Source: Mansonella perstans
Taxonomy: Eukaryota > Nematoda > Chromadorea > Rhabditida > Onchocercidae
DNA length: 64,000 bases
Direction: 5' to 3'
Assembly: GCA_037074765.1 (NCBI GenBank)
Contig: JBAMDO010000029.1
Coordinates: 62,001-126,000, forward strand
The translations under genes were made by a program, and so were the position numbers. Below the pieces are notes generated by a model. That model ran no database searches. It had not been told where the DNA came from and saw only the letters and a list, made by a program, of their open reading frames with translations. How positions within the stretch are numbered: the stretch's first letter is position 1; the number at the start of each line of letters is the position of its first letter. Below, piece after piece: positions 51,201 to 64,000 of this stretch.

Positions 51201-53337
51201 TTCTCCTGAACCTGTTTACTGATACTGCAAAAAATAGTATTTATACTCAGTCTATTCTTTATGAAATTGTCCCTCGATACATGCATGTCTAGATCGCCAC
51301 TATGCATAATTAAATGCTAAAAAAAGCAGCAAACAAATGACATATATATATATATCATTATCTCACCCAATTACATATGCTTTGTCCACATATATGCGCA
51401 CTCGAAGGTGAAGGGCCAAAAATGGACGGCTTTCAACAACGGTATTCTAAAATTAATTGAACTTCTGCTTTCACCATCTGTTAAAATTTTCTAGGAAGAA
51501 GTTATAATATACTATACTGATAAATAATAATACCTATCAGATTGATTAAGAGTTTTTAAAAAGAATATACTTAAATTTGAAATAGAAAAAAAGTAACCAA
51601 TTAGATGATGATATTTAAGACATTCAAATGTAATCTAATAAAATCATGAATGGAATAGCAAGAATAATAAAACTACAGCATTACAGGTACTGTACAATAT
51701 TACATTAATATTACAATAGGTGCACTAAACTGATGTGATTTGCAAAGGTAAAGGCAACACAATTACAAAAATATTTCAAATTCTCTTTTGAATTCGAATA
51801 GAAGATACAGGTTGAATCAAATATAACATTTCCACTTTTTTAGCTAGCTATTCTGTTTATCACTCTTACGAGAATTACCAAAAATAGAATATTCCCCTGT
51901 GCAATGAAACACAATGAAATGGACATCAGGCTTAGCAAATCGAGCAGAAAATCCCAACAAAAAACCAGAAAAATACGCATTAATAAATCCCATATTTCTA
52001 CTTGTAAGGTAGGCTAAGTGCAATTTCATGTATTCAATATTGCATACACCTGAAAACTTTGAATTTTAATTTCTACCAACCCATGCATGAGATATTTTCC
52101 ATTGTTTCGGAGCATATTTTGCTATTTTCCGACTTGGTTCCAAAAAAAAAAATTCATTTCTCGGTCGGTCACCACCAATACCTTCCGAAGGTGTTCGAAG
52201 AGCTAAGCCAAATAATCGTTCCTCATCGAAACCAAGATATGAACAACAACATAAATAGGCATCTTCCACACGACATTTCACCTAAAATCATTGTCATTTT
52301 CTTGCTGAGATTGACACAGTAGTCAGAATCATGGATTTGAAACGAGACCATTCTCAATAAAGCGGTTTGCATCAAAGATTATCTTCACAAACCAATAACA
52401 AAATTACTGGATGAAGATATGGTTCGATAAGAAATTAAAGAAAGTGTTTGCTATTTACTATCGATGATTTTGATACATTCATTTTCCAATGAAACAACCA
52501 AGCTCTAATTGTGAGAGCAATCAGTTCAACAATAATAAGATGCAGTGCTAATAAGCATCATTAGTAAGTGAAAAACTTTTGTTTACAGCCCTTTGTATAG
52601 CATTCCTTTTTACAAGAAAATTTTTTTCGAAACCAAATTACAAAATTATAAGTTGTTTCATTTTTTTGTTGAATTAAACTATCAGATTTCATGGAAAAAA
52701 GTGAAAGATTTTGTTTTTTTTTTTTTTTTTTTTGATTTACTGGGTCTAATTTAACTAGCGATACCTTATACATTTCTTTACTGAAACGCTACAGGGAAGA
52801 TTCCTTCTCATGATACATCAAAATGAACGACAGTAAGTATGACTGAGTGGAAAAAATATACATGGCTCAACCTATAAATCACATCCGAATATTAAGAAAG
52901 AGGAATTTATACGATTCACAAAATTATGCTTAATAGATGATGCGGTAGATTTATGTGTTTAAAGTATTCCTGATAAAAAGATGTGATCTAAAAAGTGTAA
53001 TTCAGGTCAATTTAATTCACGTTTTTCAGGTCTAGAATAGCTCTTAACAGTATCCCTTGATATGATGTGAAAATAAAATACTAACATGCACAGCAAGTGT
53101 GATCGTTTCCTTTGTGAGAGTTTGCACCTGAAGATATTTATAACCAGATGGTATTGTTGTACGCAGTGATGGGATAACTTTTACATGATCACTGTTGAAG
53201 CGATGAAGATTCTCGAAACCGTGGTTCGGTGCATCCGATTCAGATAGACGCTGTTCGAAATCACTTAAAGGTGGGATCCGAGAAGAACAACAGGAACTGG
53301 AACCATTGTACGAATTCACTTCATCACTTTCCGTCAT
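45209..53337 (-). CDS. FERM-domain protein with three PPxY motifs, Expanded/FRMD-like scaffold, 17 exons
   Basis: Exons: 53337-53086, 52281-52081, 51446-51367, 51017-50871, 50579-50430, 50239-50150, 50059-49812, 49486-49343, 49146-48948, 48661-48550, 48346-48206, 48028-47774, 47578-47339, 47177-47055, 46864-46684, 46551-46194, 45317-45209. They total 1,010 codons including TGA, every junction in phase. The FERM domain covers about residues 65-385. F1 has EERLFGLALR and EFFFLEPSRKIAKYAPKQW; F2 has LKHYYLQLRENLL and AERYFPLWVV; F3 has YGLRRHKMD, LQWNRIAKLSYDKKKLTI and KARYLLEFCKAFHQ. The tail is Ser/Thr/Pro-rich, without a recognised domain. It holds PPxY at 607-610 (QPPQY), 785-788 (QPPPY) and 987-990 (PPPPPYPPP), potential ligands for WW domains. 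Drosophila Expanded shares this layout and binds Yorkie that way. Expanded orthology is inferred; FRMD6-type or another FERM protein is possible. An upstream coding exon cannot be excluded, because the frame is open to an acceptor at about 53358. Confidence 0.85.
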
Positions 53338-56300
53338 CACTTTTTTAGTTTCTTTCTGATAATACTATAATAATAATAATTGATCCGTGATTTCTTCTAT
53401 GATTATTACCATGATCAACATCAGAACGGAACTTTATCACATACAAAAAAAAAAGCAAAGTATGTAATACAGAATATGTACATCTTGAAAATCACAATTT
53501 TTGGGAAAAGCTGACGTTATATTTCACAGGCAAATTTCAAATATAAAGAAAAATTGTATGAAAATAGTATATCATTAATTGTGACATAATGTCCTAGTTA
53601 AATTAAAATTCGTGATTCATCAAGGTAAATCAAATTAAAATGTGAGGGAATAGTTTCAATTAAATAGTTCAGTAACAATTAGATAAAATTATTTGAATTT
53701 AGTAAATCAATTTAAAGCATACGAAACATATAAAGACAACGAATAGACAACAAAAAAAAATTTTTAAAAGTTTGTACTTATTATTTGTGAAAAAAAAGAT
53801 ATTTAGTAATGAAATGAATTGATAACTCTAGCAAGAAAAAGGATAGAGAAATGGAATTCAAAAAAACTAGATTCAAAAAGGAATTTGCTGGCAATTATCT
53901 GCAAACAACTAACAATTAATTTTGAAAGAAATCCAATGGAATGAAGGAAAAGAAAGCAAAGGGACAGGTCAGGAAAGTTTCAGGGTATGCCATAGCTATT
54001 CGAGGTCAAATGAATCAACCATCATACCTCCCCTTTGTTCTTTCTCTTACATTCTTCTGTGCACCAAACTGTACGACCTTGAGCAAACACATCTTTTTTT
54101 TTGTTCAGAATCATTTCACTTCATCAAAAACACACATTCCGTTAACATTAACGATTATATAACGATGTCACCATTGGCAGAATAAGTTTCACTAAATTAT
54201 TTTTTGGAATTTAATTATTTTAGTTAGTTAAAACATCATTATTTCAAAATAGCATCTGAAAGCATCCCGCTAAGAATCTCCTATTAAGAAGAAGGCAAAA
54301 GATACCTTCTGCAACAGCAACTCTATTTGTCATAATTTCTCATCACTAATAGATTAGCATTTCATTTGACTGACCATATTATGTAGAAATGATGAAATTC
54401 TAAGTGCCTTCGAACTTCATCAAAATAATTAATGGAGGATTGTGAATTCAACAAATGCCTTCCACGTGAAGTTTCTGGTTCGGAAAAACTTCGTCACTTC
54501 TAACTGATTGTTTCAAACCCGTATTCCGACTTCGGGATTGAATTACAACGATTCCAAAGATTTTATAAATTTTCAAGGCGAGATGGCATTATTTTGACTA
54601 TGAGAAAGTGGCAACTTTACTATTTAACTAAAAGGAAATAACGACTTTAACTCTTAAAATAACACTTTGCAACCTTGAAATGTTCAATTAATATTTCAAA
54701 AGTTATTCGTCTGAGAAAAAAAAGTTGAAGCAAATGCCAATACTATTCTTGTTTAAATCTATTTCTGCAATAGTATTAAAATCACAATAGCTACTTGGAA
54801 AAATAAATTTCTTATTTTAAATAATTCATAGAATTCTTTGATCTTCATTTTGCGCACATTTCATTAGTGAAAAGAGCAAATTATTAATTCCAACAAAAGT
54901 AGAAAAAAATGATACTTGAGAATTAATCCTACATAAAAAAGTTGGACATTTAAATAATGAAATGAATTACATCATTTTTCTAACAAGAGACAGCCAGCCA
55001 TCAAACCCCAGCAATTTTCTATTAATTTTTGAAAAAAAAAAAGTGTCTTAAACAAGTTTATTCCCTGAACTTATCTGTTAAGCCCAACGAAATATAAAAT
55101 TTTTGGGTAGTTTTTCTAGGTCAAGAAATTCAGGTCCGAATACTGCTTAAATAATCGAACATAACAGATTATATCAATATTGCACAAAGATTCTTTGACA
55201 AGTTATATCTCGGAAGAAGCAATTGTTCTCAATCATACTCATCAAATGCTATTATCGAAAAAATTGATCATTTTGCTAAATAAGTTGTTGACCGCTCACT
55301 AAATTGTGAACCAAAAAAAAGATCTGCTCCACAACTCCAAACTCCAAATTATTTTAAATGGCAAGAAAAACCGCCACTGTTTCTTCCAGTTTTGAGCAAA
55401 TTCTATACTTTTACGCACAGCAATAAATTGTATAGGAAAAATGCAAAAAGTAAAACCATGCACAGATGCAAAAATATACGGATAGATAGATATCACCGAA
55501 AAGGTATGTATATTAATGGACAGAACAAACAATCACATCTTATCATATCATATATACGTGAATGACACATTTCAATCGGGTAGCAAACGACACATTTCTT
55601 TTGATAATGAACCAAAACAAGAAAAGGCGGAGAAAAATAAAAGTGGAATGAATCGATAAAACATTCAATTTGAAATATTTATTTGCTGACTGCGTGAATA
55701 AACAACGAAGAAGTTTTTTTTTTTGTTTCAACTAATTATTGGAAAAAGGCTCTCTATCGTTAGAAGTAAATAAGTGAATAAATGAAACTGAAGCTCTCAA
55801 AAAGTACTTGACATGTACAATGTTACATATCGTTCAGGGATGATCAATGCAATTTGAGGTATTCTCATTTTAATGTACATTTCTCTTTTAGTACGATAAA
55901 ACAAGCAGGATAAGTAGAGATAGATGATGTTGAGGTAGAATTCGATACAATTTTCCAGAAAATTATAATTTTTCTATCATAAAATATGATCCAAGCTGAC
56001 AATTGAATTTTAATCTTCAAACACTTCAGTCTATTTTCTAAGAAAAGTACAGTAGTCGCTGTGAACTTATCAGACATGAACAGTCTATATCGCATTTCTC
56101 AATAGATTTTAGGTCTTTATGCTTCAATGGTGAAATTAAAAAAAAGAAATTTAAAAAATAAAAAAAAAAAGGAATTTTTAAAATGTCAAATAACCAGTCC
56201 ACCGATATCACTGTCATTAACTTAAAAAGCAATTGTATGAAAAAGATTTGTAGAAATGATTATTTCAGGGAGATAGAAAAATTTCAGGAATTTTTAAGAA

Positions 56301-56462
56301 CATATAAATGAAGCGGAGAGGAAGGAAAGGAGCGAGAAAAAAGAAGAAATATTGACGGAGGCAACCTTAGTAAATCATCCAGCATCTGATTTTCCAAGAC
56401 AGAATAGAGTTCGGGAGCCGGTTCTCCAATGCTAAGGAATTTCAACTATGCACAGACTGCGT

Positions 56463-56463
<1 letters not shown>

Positions 56464-56530
<67 letters not shown>
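56464..56530. repeat. (CA)n microsatellite, about 33 repeats
   Basis: An uninterrupted ca dinucleotide tract of 67 bases, followed by an imperfect acacaaa-rich tail to about 56570. Confidence 0.98.
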
Positions 56531-56531
<1 letters not shown>

Positions 56532-59500
56532 AACATACACAAAATACACACACAGATACACGCATAAAACAAGAAGAAGAATAATTATCGAAGAGATAAG
56601 TTGTTTTTGGACTGCTTCATCATTTTCTTATGCTTATATATGAATATGAAGGCAGAAAGTTTTGCTTAAATAAATATTTTATGAATTTGATATGAACTGA
56701 TTGGAGAGAAGAATACTTTTGAATGCTGAAACTGAAGGAAAGAGGCCACTAGAAGACTTAAGTCACCCACTAGACTTAAGTCACCAAACAAAATCTTAAT
56801 GCTTATAACACTTATTTTTTGGAAAAGTTCTAGCCTCATCTAGCTTCAAATATTCATATTCAAGCCTCTGACAAGGCGAAAATCATTTCCCGTAATTGAT
56901 AATCAATGGTATATTTTACCGATAGGTTACTTCCAAATAACAACATTTCCTAGTATCATTTCTAATCATTGCATTCCGCATCGGGATGCTCAGCTATGAT
57001 TTACAGATGAAATTTTAAAACTACGTTGTTGTGCAATTTTCTCATCACTTTTTTTCCTTTCCCCGTGATTGATGTTTCAATTTTCGTCACAGAAAATATT
57101 TCCGGAAATAAAAGTACTTCCTAGGTGAATTGATCTTAGTGATTAATGATTTGCTTTCAATTCTCTTAATTTTATAGTTCCGTAATCTTCAGTTCAACAA
57201 ATGATTTTGAATTGAGTGCTAGCTTACCATTCTATAACTTTTTTGTGCTTTTTGCTAATATATTACTACTACAAATGTCCATGATGAAACATTTCCAAAA
57301 GTAAGTCAGAGTTGCAGTAAGATAATGTTTGATTCTATCTAAAATTTTTCAATAACGTCAGCTTCATCCACATTGGTGTACATTTGGTTAAGCAGTAATA
57401 TTTACATCAGTTTGGTGAATCATCCTGATAGTGTGATCAGGATCGAGGAGAAAATTTTTGAAATTGTAACATGACACTGTAGCAGCTTCATTTAGATTTT
57501 TAATATTTAAAAAAACTATGAAAGAACTTTAAAGGTCGGGAAATATGAAAGGTGATTGATCGGGAAATCCAATTGAAATACATAAAACTTCTGAATTTCA
57601 TAGAAATGAACTTTGTATTATGATAAGCTTGAGAAATAGCATAATGGACTATTTGTTAATTAAATAAGAAACACGAAAATAAAAAATTATTTATAAATGA
57701 ATCCCTGATAAACTGAAATCATTGTAGGATTATTATGGAAATTGGTCATTTTTTGATCACTTTTGATAAAAGCGAATGTAACTGATGTTTTAGGGATAAT
57801 TTTAAAGCATTTCAAAATGAATTCCATTCTTATTTGCAATAAGTTCGTTAGCAGTATAAATAACAGATGATTAATTTTAATGGAATATATTTAAGAACCC
57901 AAAAGCCACCCACACATCGCCTTGGTTCATTATATTTGTATCATTCATTCTTTCATTCTATCCGGCGTGGAATTTGGATCAGCGTCGTACGACTCACCAC
58001 CATTTCATCAGCAATAAATCATGTTTTTGTCATCTCCACCATTCTTTGCATTCCTACCGATCTCCGAGAGCCATCGTTAGAAGTAGAAGGATTATGAGGA
58101 AATACATCACTCACAGATAGAAGTATTTTTGATTATTGTACCTTTTTGTTTGCTCCTTTTTTCCTCTAAAAACAGTATGCACAACCGATATCGATACATT
58201 TTTATTGGAACCGATTTAATCGGTTAAAATGTTAGTTTTTTGCTTTCATGGGAACATGGTTGTATATCTGGAAGAAATGAAGCAATGAAGATTTGAAATT
58301 AATAGAAAGTAATAATATTAATAGAGCAAAATGGAAATAAATAAAAGAGCATAATCTGGAAAAGATATTGAAGATGAACTTTTAGAAAAGCAGAAATAAA
58401 TTCAGAAATAAAGAAATAATTCAGAAAAGAAATAAATTCTGCGCGAGCCATGTCTTCATTATACTTCATATGGATCACAAGAACACTGCGGTACTACGGT
58501 TTCGCGCATGTCGTGCAGTTAAAAGTCTTCTTGTATAAACCCATACGGTATATGGGCCATTGTCAATAAGGAATAGAAAAGCTAAAATGACTAAAATTGT
58601 GAAAAGTTATTGGCTGAAAACCACGGATAGAATAGCAATTCTATTATGTACCACATTGTTACCACAAACGGGACAAAGTGGACTTACGACGCATTTCAAT
58701 CTATTCATCACACCGTCAACATTAACACCGATTTCGAACAACAAAAACCGAAAAGCGAGGCGATCGGCAGCATTATTGGAAACCTAATATCAGTTCAAGG
58801 TCGACTTTTGATCCTTACGAAATATTCTTGAAGACGCAATATCTAAGCTATATTCAATTAATGAACAGTTCGTAACTACTTTCAAAAGAAATAAGAAATT
58901 TAATTATGAAAACTATCTGCTTTTGTCTTTGTTCCGTCCAAAGAAAGCAATTAAGTGGCCTATGACTCTAATTGGAACTTCATAATATTAGCTTATCCGT
59001 GATAGAAATATTCTATATTCTATCTTCACTTTTTAGAACGTAAGAAATCATTGTTCACTTAATGATTTTGATAGGACGAACAGATTAAAGAGTGATTACA
59101 AACAAAGAAAAGAAAAAAATAAACCAAAGCAAATATATGTTACAGTAGTATCCGTTCATTTTACCTGCAGTAACTAAGTAATTAACAGTCTTATATGTAT
59201 TGGTCAGGTTTACTAAATTTTTGTACTGCAGTTATAAATAGAAGATATTTGTTAATTTTTCAACTTTGTAATTCACAAAAAATCATTGCCAGAAAAAATA
59301 ATAAGTGGTTAAAAATGAAAATGACACAAAAACGATTTTAGCATGCAGCATGTGAGTGAAATGTTCCAAAAGAATAAATGGTTATCAATGAAATTGGCGG
59401 CAGATGCAAAAAGATATTGGGATATGCAAAAGATTACAGATGAGAATTATTTGGAAAAAGGGACAACGACTTGGAGCTATAAACGGAGGAAGTTGTTTGA

Positions 59501-62234
59501 AACGATACAGCGATGAGATATTTTAAAGAATGTCCCCAATGAAACACATACACGAGGACAAACGTATCACATCTATGAATGAAAATTGAAATGACGGGAA
59601 TTTGCGATCACATTCATCCTCTATCTCAGGACCGCCGAATCATTGTCAAATGATTGAGAGAGAAAAAATAAATGCTAAGCCAAACGTTTAAAATATCCGT
59701 TGTAAGACACGCAAATAAAAAGACGAATCAGCGCACGAAATCATAAATGCCCGGTTAGAATGGGAACGAAGACGATGGAGAAGATATCAAACTGCATTCC
59801 GCACCAATCATCACTGCATTATCTACGTTTTTCTTCTTCCCTCCATTTCTCATTTATTTCATCTTCTATAACTATTTTTCTTTTTTACAAATTCAAGATA
59901 TCTTAAAGTTGCTTGTGATGATTCCAATCAGTGAAGTCATCTCACTTATCCACATTCATCCCAACGTTTTCCTCAATCCAAATGCAAATTCTTTGTCTTT
60001 GTATAAAATTATGAGCATGATAAGAAGCAATATTAAACTTTGGAAACAACTCTTAGACGAGAAATATTTCAGTTTTACAACCGGTGTATAATGAAATACT
60101 TGTTTAGTTTCTAGTTCAGGTATCATTTTGCACTTCATCCAGAAATGTTGTCAGGACAGGTGTCATACATCAAAAAAGAAGCACTTTTTGAAAATAAAAA
60201 GTGAGAGGCAAGAGAAAGAAATTTTCAAATTTTCAAAATTTTTTAGTCATGTTTTGCATAATTTTGGAGCTTTTTACAAAGATTGCAATCTTTTTCCCGC
60301 TTGATGAAAATGAAGCCAAACCCTGGTCACTCCAAATTGGCAATATCAAAGTAGCGCCTTGCGTTTTATTTTGAAAATCAACGTTTTCTATCAAAATATT
60401 GATTAAACTCTACTCCATCCGATTTCTTAATTACTCCAATACAGAAAGGTGAATTCGATCTTCCATTCTCTAACATACCTTTTTTTAAGCTTCAAAATCC
60501 TCCACATATTTTATCGACGAAATCCTCCACATGTTTTATCGATGGACATCTCGAAATACAAAATCGAAGTAATACGAAATTTCCCCAGCAAAATCTCAAA
60601 CTAACTATATATATGAATTTGAAAATTCCAGCTAAACATTTGTTTTTAAAAATGCACATTCAAGAATTTTTGAGAATTTTACATGCTATAATTGAAAATA
60701 ATTAAATTCATTCATCAAAAATTCATAAATCGAGTAAATAATTTAGCTAAATTGTGTCAGCAATAATTAGAAGATATTTGAAAAATGTTATTCAATCACA
60801 GCACAGATTGCCAAAAAGATCAGCACTGAATGTTCCTCTTTTCATTATTACAACCTTGATTCATCCATTCCTCTCATTGGCCTTCCATCAATTGCAACTG
60901 ACGTATTATGTATATTGTATTAAAAAAAATTGAAAACAATAGTAATGATCGAAATAAAAAAAAAAAAAAAATTTTTGCATTTTTGTTGGTTATCACTTTC
61001 AGGAAAAAGAAAATACCATTCCATTAAATTTCGAAGAACTAATATATTAATAGGGTTATACCCTGGTAAGCTGCAAAGCATGAATGGTTAACTATTTCGT
61101 ATCTTTCACCTGTCTTCTAGTATTCCTCTTTGGCCAAGTTTGAAAGAAACTTTTTCCTGAATTTTTATCGTCAAAACCTACCAATTCGATAATGAAATAT
61201 TTCCAACGTGGCATAATCCACTAAAATTAAAAAACAAAGAATTTGATTTATTAAACTTCATTTATTATTTGCCAATTGAGGTAAAAGTGAAATTTTTTGC
61301 GTTTAGTATCACATTTCGTGTGACAAATGGGCTAAAATTACACGCATCTTAAGAATGATTTGGAAATTTAAGGCAGTAGTAGCGTTTAATTCATGTAACG
61401 GTTAGAAAGTTTTCAAATTTCTTTATAGGATTCAGCGGATGACACATTCTTAGCAACTTAAAGCTGAGATCATTACGACCAAATCACAACGATAATACAT
61501 CACTAACTTAATGATGGTATCTGAGTACAGCAATTCATTTCATATAATTCCGCTATTATTTTTCGTACCCGATTTAAGTAGTTGAAATCTTGGATTTCGA
61601 TAATTCAAGATTAAATATTCAAAAAATTTTTGGAAGGAAAGCAATCAATGATGTTTTTCGAGAAAGTGAACAAATTGCATGGAATGAAAGAACGTTTGGA
61701 AGAGCTGCAGAAGACGCAAATAGGTCATCTGCAGATTACTGCCAATTTATTACATTTTCGACAGTTTTAACACTGTGTGCTTTAACTTCGAATAACAATG
61801 CAAGAAGACTGGTTCTTGAAATGTCGCTCTTTTTAAAGGAATGAAAAAACGACCGGAACAAAATGTCAGCAACTGCAAATGCTCAAGACATAACTACTTC
61901 AATATACATTCCAAGGCTTGGAACAATCAACCAATAACAGATAGAGAAGTGTATTCAATCTATTTTTCTTTTTATTGCACATTTAATGCAAACAAGATTA
62001 AATTCATTTTATTATTATTAACTATATATATATATGAAGGATGCTTAATAGATGACATATTGCACACATTTTCAGTTGATTCAATTTATAATGAATGATA
62101 CAAGCCTGTTATAACACATATGACTATATATGGAAAGAACAAACAATGTTTAAAATAAAAACAAATTATAAAAATTGGTAAATTACTGATCAATGTACTT
62201 AGAAGCGATTCACGATTATAACCTATACAAATAT

Positions 62235-62316
62235 CACTTTAATGGATGATGATTCTTGAATCACAATAATGTTTACACTTTAATGGATGATGATTCTTGA
62301 ATCACAATAATGTTTA
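62235..62316. repeat. 41-bp tandem duplication
   Basis: The unit starting cactttaatggatgatgatt (62235-62275) is repeated almost exactly at 62276-62316. Perfect identity over nearly the full unit points to a recent duplication. Confidence 0.85.
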
Positions 62317-63660
62317 AAGTTATATAGCAGTAGTTACATCAACTCAATCTACACCTTAAATAATCTTAACCTTCTGCAAAATTAGCCATAGTACTGTTCA
62401 GTTGGATTTAAGTTGCAAATAAGTTAGGAATGGCGAAAAAAAATAAAGAAAAGAAATTTTTACTTCAAACAAGGAATATCATCATTAAAACAAGCTAAAT
62501 TAAACGAATTGAAAAGAAAAAAGCTCTAACAATATGATCATCACTGGCTGAACGGAACATCAGAAGATATACAAAGAAATATAGTTCAAATTGATCAGTA
62601 TTTCCATTGCATCATATAGCAAAAAGAAAATCCCAGTTGAAAACTACCTTGCAATAAATTGAAATAAACGCTTAACGAGCCTTAAACACTTTTTCAAAAC
62701 ATTTTTTTTTAATACTGTCCACACAATATTATGCATTCCTACAACACTTTTTTTCTCGCCTACAGTACCTCAATCAGCACACTATAGCTGGCATTTTGGC
62801 AAGGATTTTTTACAATTAAATCCATTTTGCTTCATGAAATAATTTCGTTTACCTTTTCAAGAATAAACTGGATAAATTTTAAATTATGATTTCTATTTTC
62901 GTGACAAGTTGTCAACCAACCTGTCATAATTAGCATATATACAAAAGTTCTTCATTTAAGAAACGATATAATATCACACACGATTTAATAGCCATGCATT
63001 CATGTATGTCATCAAAAATTATAAAGTTTATACATACAAGAGAAAAAAGATTTGCAAAAAAAAAAAAAAAAGAAAATTTCTTCGCATCAAAAAATGGAAT
63101 TTAAACAAATTTCTTTTACATATAACAACGAAATGTTTAAGGTACATAATAAACAAAATAAAAGAAACAAATTATTTTATTTCTCCTGCAAGAAAATAAA
63201 GATCTTAAAATAATTTAAGCAGTATTATCGAAGCTAATTAGATTGTGTTTAATAGAAGCAAATACATTAAGTATTACTTGGTTAACTCTACATATAAAAA
63301 TTTTGATATTAAATACTTCACAAATCGTCAAAATGGACAAAACATCTAAAAATATACAGAGCTTTGTAACTGTGTTTCCAAAAGTCTGAAACCAATGAGA
63401 CAGGATTTTTTCAAATAAGAAGACTAAAATACACTTCTTTTAAATGGAGAACTCTGGTCACAGTTCTTTCATGATTTGTTGCTGATTATTAAATGCAACA
63501 AGACAGTTGATATTTAACACTGAAAAATCACTAATTTTTTAATTTTCATTATGCAGATGATGATTGAGAAACAGTAGAAAATCCAGAAAAACGGAACAGT
63601 GAGCAAAAATAAGGCAAGTAACTTGAAATAACATATTTCATAGTTAAATTCTCATGCTTT

Positions 63661-63972
63661 TCATGACTTCTGAGAATTTGGAAAATCGATACGTGACCGA
63701 GACAACAACAGATGGATGTTTTCTGACAAAGGCTCTCCATATATCAGATGTTTTTCGATCATCGATGTAACAATTCTGGAAAAGTAGAATCGTTGTTGAT
63801 AAACTGAAAACTTTATCAGAAAAAATAAATGTTTTAAAGAAATCTTTTTGTACCTTGTAAGATCAATGTCAACAAAAACCATTCGTACAAAATCAACACT
63901 TTCCAGTTTCGTTTCAAGCAAAATACGCAATCGACGGGAGATGTATGAACCGATCGAACAAATACGAGCCAC
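63661..63972 (-). CDS. Last two exons of an unidentified gene (partial)
   Basis: Exons 63972-63854 and 63775-63661 join in phase across a GT-AG intron and end at TGA, giving about 77 C-terminal residues. The fragment is helical and basic (SYISRRLRILLETKLESV, FVRMVFVDIDLTR, LIYGEPLSENIHLLL). The 5' part of the gene lies beyond the right edge. I do not recognise the family. The strict phase and good splice sites (TTTAG acceptor, AAG|GTACAA donor) support real coding sequence. Confidence 0.55.
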   Translation of the reverse strand: MARICSIGSYISRRLRILLETKLESVDFVRMVFVDIDLTRYKKISLKHLFFLIKFSVYQQRFYFSRIVTSMIEKHLIYGEPLSENIHLLLSRSRIDFPNSQKS

Positions 63973-64000
63973 CTAAATAGTAAAAATTAGAAATAACTAA

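Larger units (their letters stand above)
53338..63660. other. Ten-kb AT-rich stretch with no gene I can support
   Basis: Only short frames occur on either strand. Slightly GC-richer islands lie at about 57890-58100, 58440-58840, 59560-59800 and 61630-61760; these may be isolated exons, regulatory DNA or non-coding RNA. The frame at 58646-58828 (plus; YHIVTTNGTKWTYDAFQS...) has the most coding-like composition but no partner exon. The stretch contains the (CA)n tract and a 41-bp tandem duplication listed separately. It also presumably holds the FERM gene promoter and possible upstream exon. Confidence 0.35.

Noticed and set aside
56461..56643. Plus-strand ORF starting with a His-Thr repeat
   Set aside because: It is the translation of the CA microsatellite.
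61640..61760. Short plus-strand frame with a coiled-coil look (MKERLEELQKTQ)
   Set aside because: Only 37 codons, no partner exon found and a competing open frame overlaps it.
1..64000. tRNA, rRNA, CRISPR arrays, bacterial operon signals
   Set aside because: None seen by eye on either strand; the window is eukaryotic by its introns. A tRNA scan could still find one in the AT-rich gaps.

Overview
The window looks like chromosomal DNA of a parasitic nematode, most likely a filarial or related spirurid worm. It is AT-rich, and most genes are cut into many short exons with worm-type splice sites (TTTCAG acceptors, GTAAGT donors). It also carries a nematode polyprotein antigen (NPA, ABA-1/gp15-400 type) gene, a family known only from nematodes. 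The genus cannot be fixed from sequence alone. All multi-exon models below were built by eye from splice sites, reading phase and protein family patterns.

Layout, left to right. 1-7303 (minus): most of a cubilin homologue with eight EGF-like domains followed by CUB domains, running off the left edge. A 45-codon ORF with a signal peptide lies on the opposite strand in one of its introns. 8761-10608 (plus): an uninterrupted catalytic subunit A of the vacuolar H+-ATPase. 11282-11993 (minus): a small unrecognised secreted protein. 13930-15321 (minus): GTP cyclohydrolase I (cat-4 type), with one GC-AG intron and a changed third zinc ligand. 17020-18987 and 19744-21635 (plus): a tandem pair of six-exon genes for single-pass membrane proteins with one thrombospondin type 1 repeat.

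22097-40261 (minus) is an NPA locus with two genes head to tail. The upstream gene is the classical polyprotein: signal peptide, degenerate N-terminal units, eleven almost identical 132-residue units in one 5.9-kb exon, four divergent units and a short tail. The downstream gene has its own signal peptide, three degenerate NPA-like units and a C-terminal block of laminin-type EGF modules. Two single-base deletions in the polyprotein array break the frame as assembled.

45209-53337 (minus): a 17-exon gene for a FERM-domain protein of about 1,009 residues. Its long Ser/Pro-rich tail carries three PPxY motifs, the layout of the Hippo-pathway scaffold Expanded. 53338-63660 is a long stretch in which I could support only simple repeats. 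The right edge holds the last two exons of an unidentified minus-strand gene.

The genes do not form one pathway. Shared themes are secretion and surface biology (cubilin-type receptor, NPA lipid-binding proteins, TSP1 membrane proteins) and housekeeping (V-ATPase, tetrahydrobiopterin synthesis). The points most worth checking are the PPxY FERM protein, the NPA plus laminin-EGF gene, the TSP1 pair, and the GTP cyclohydrolase substitution.
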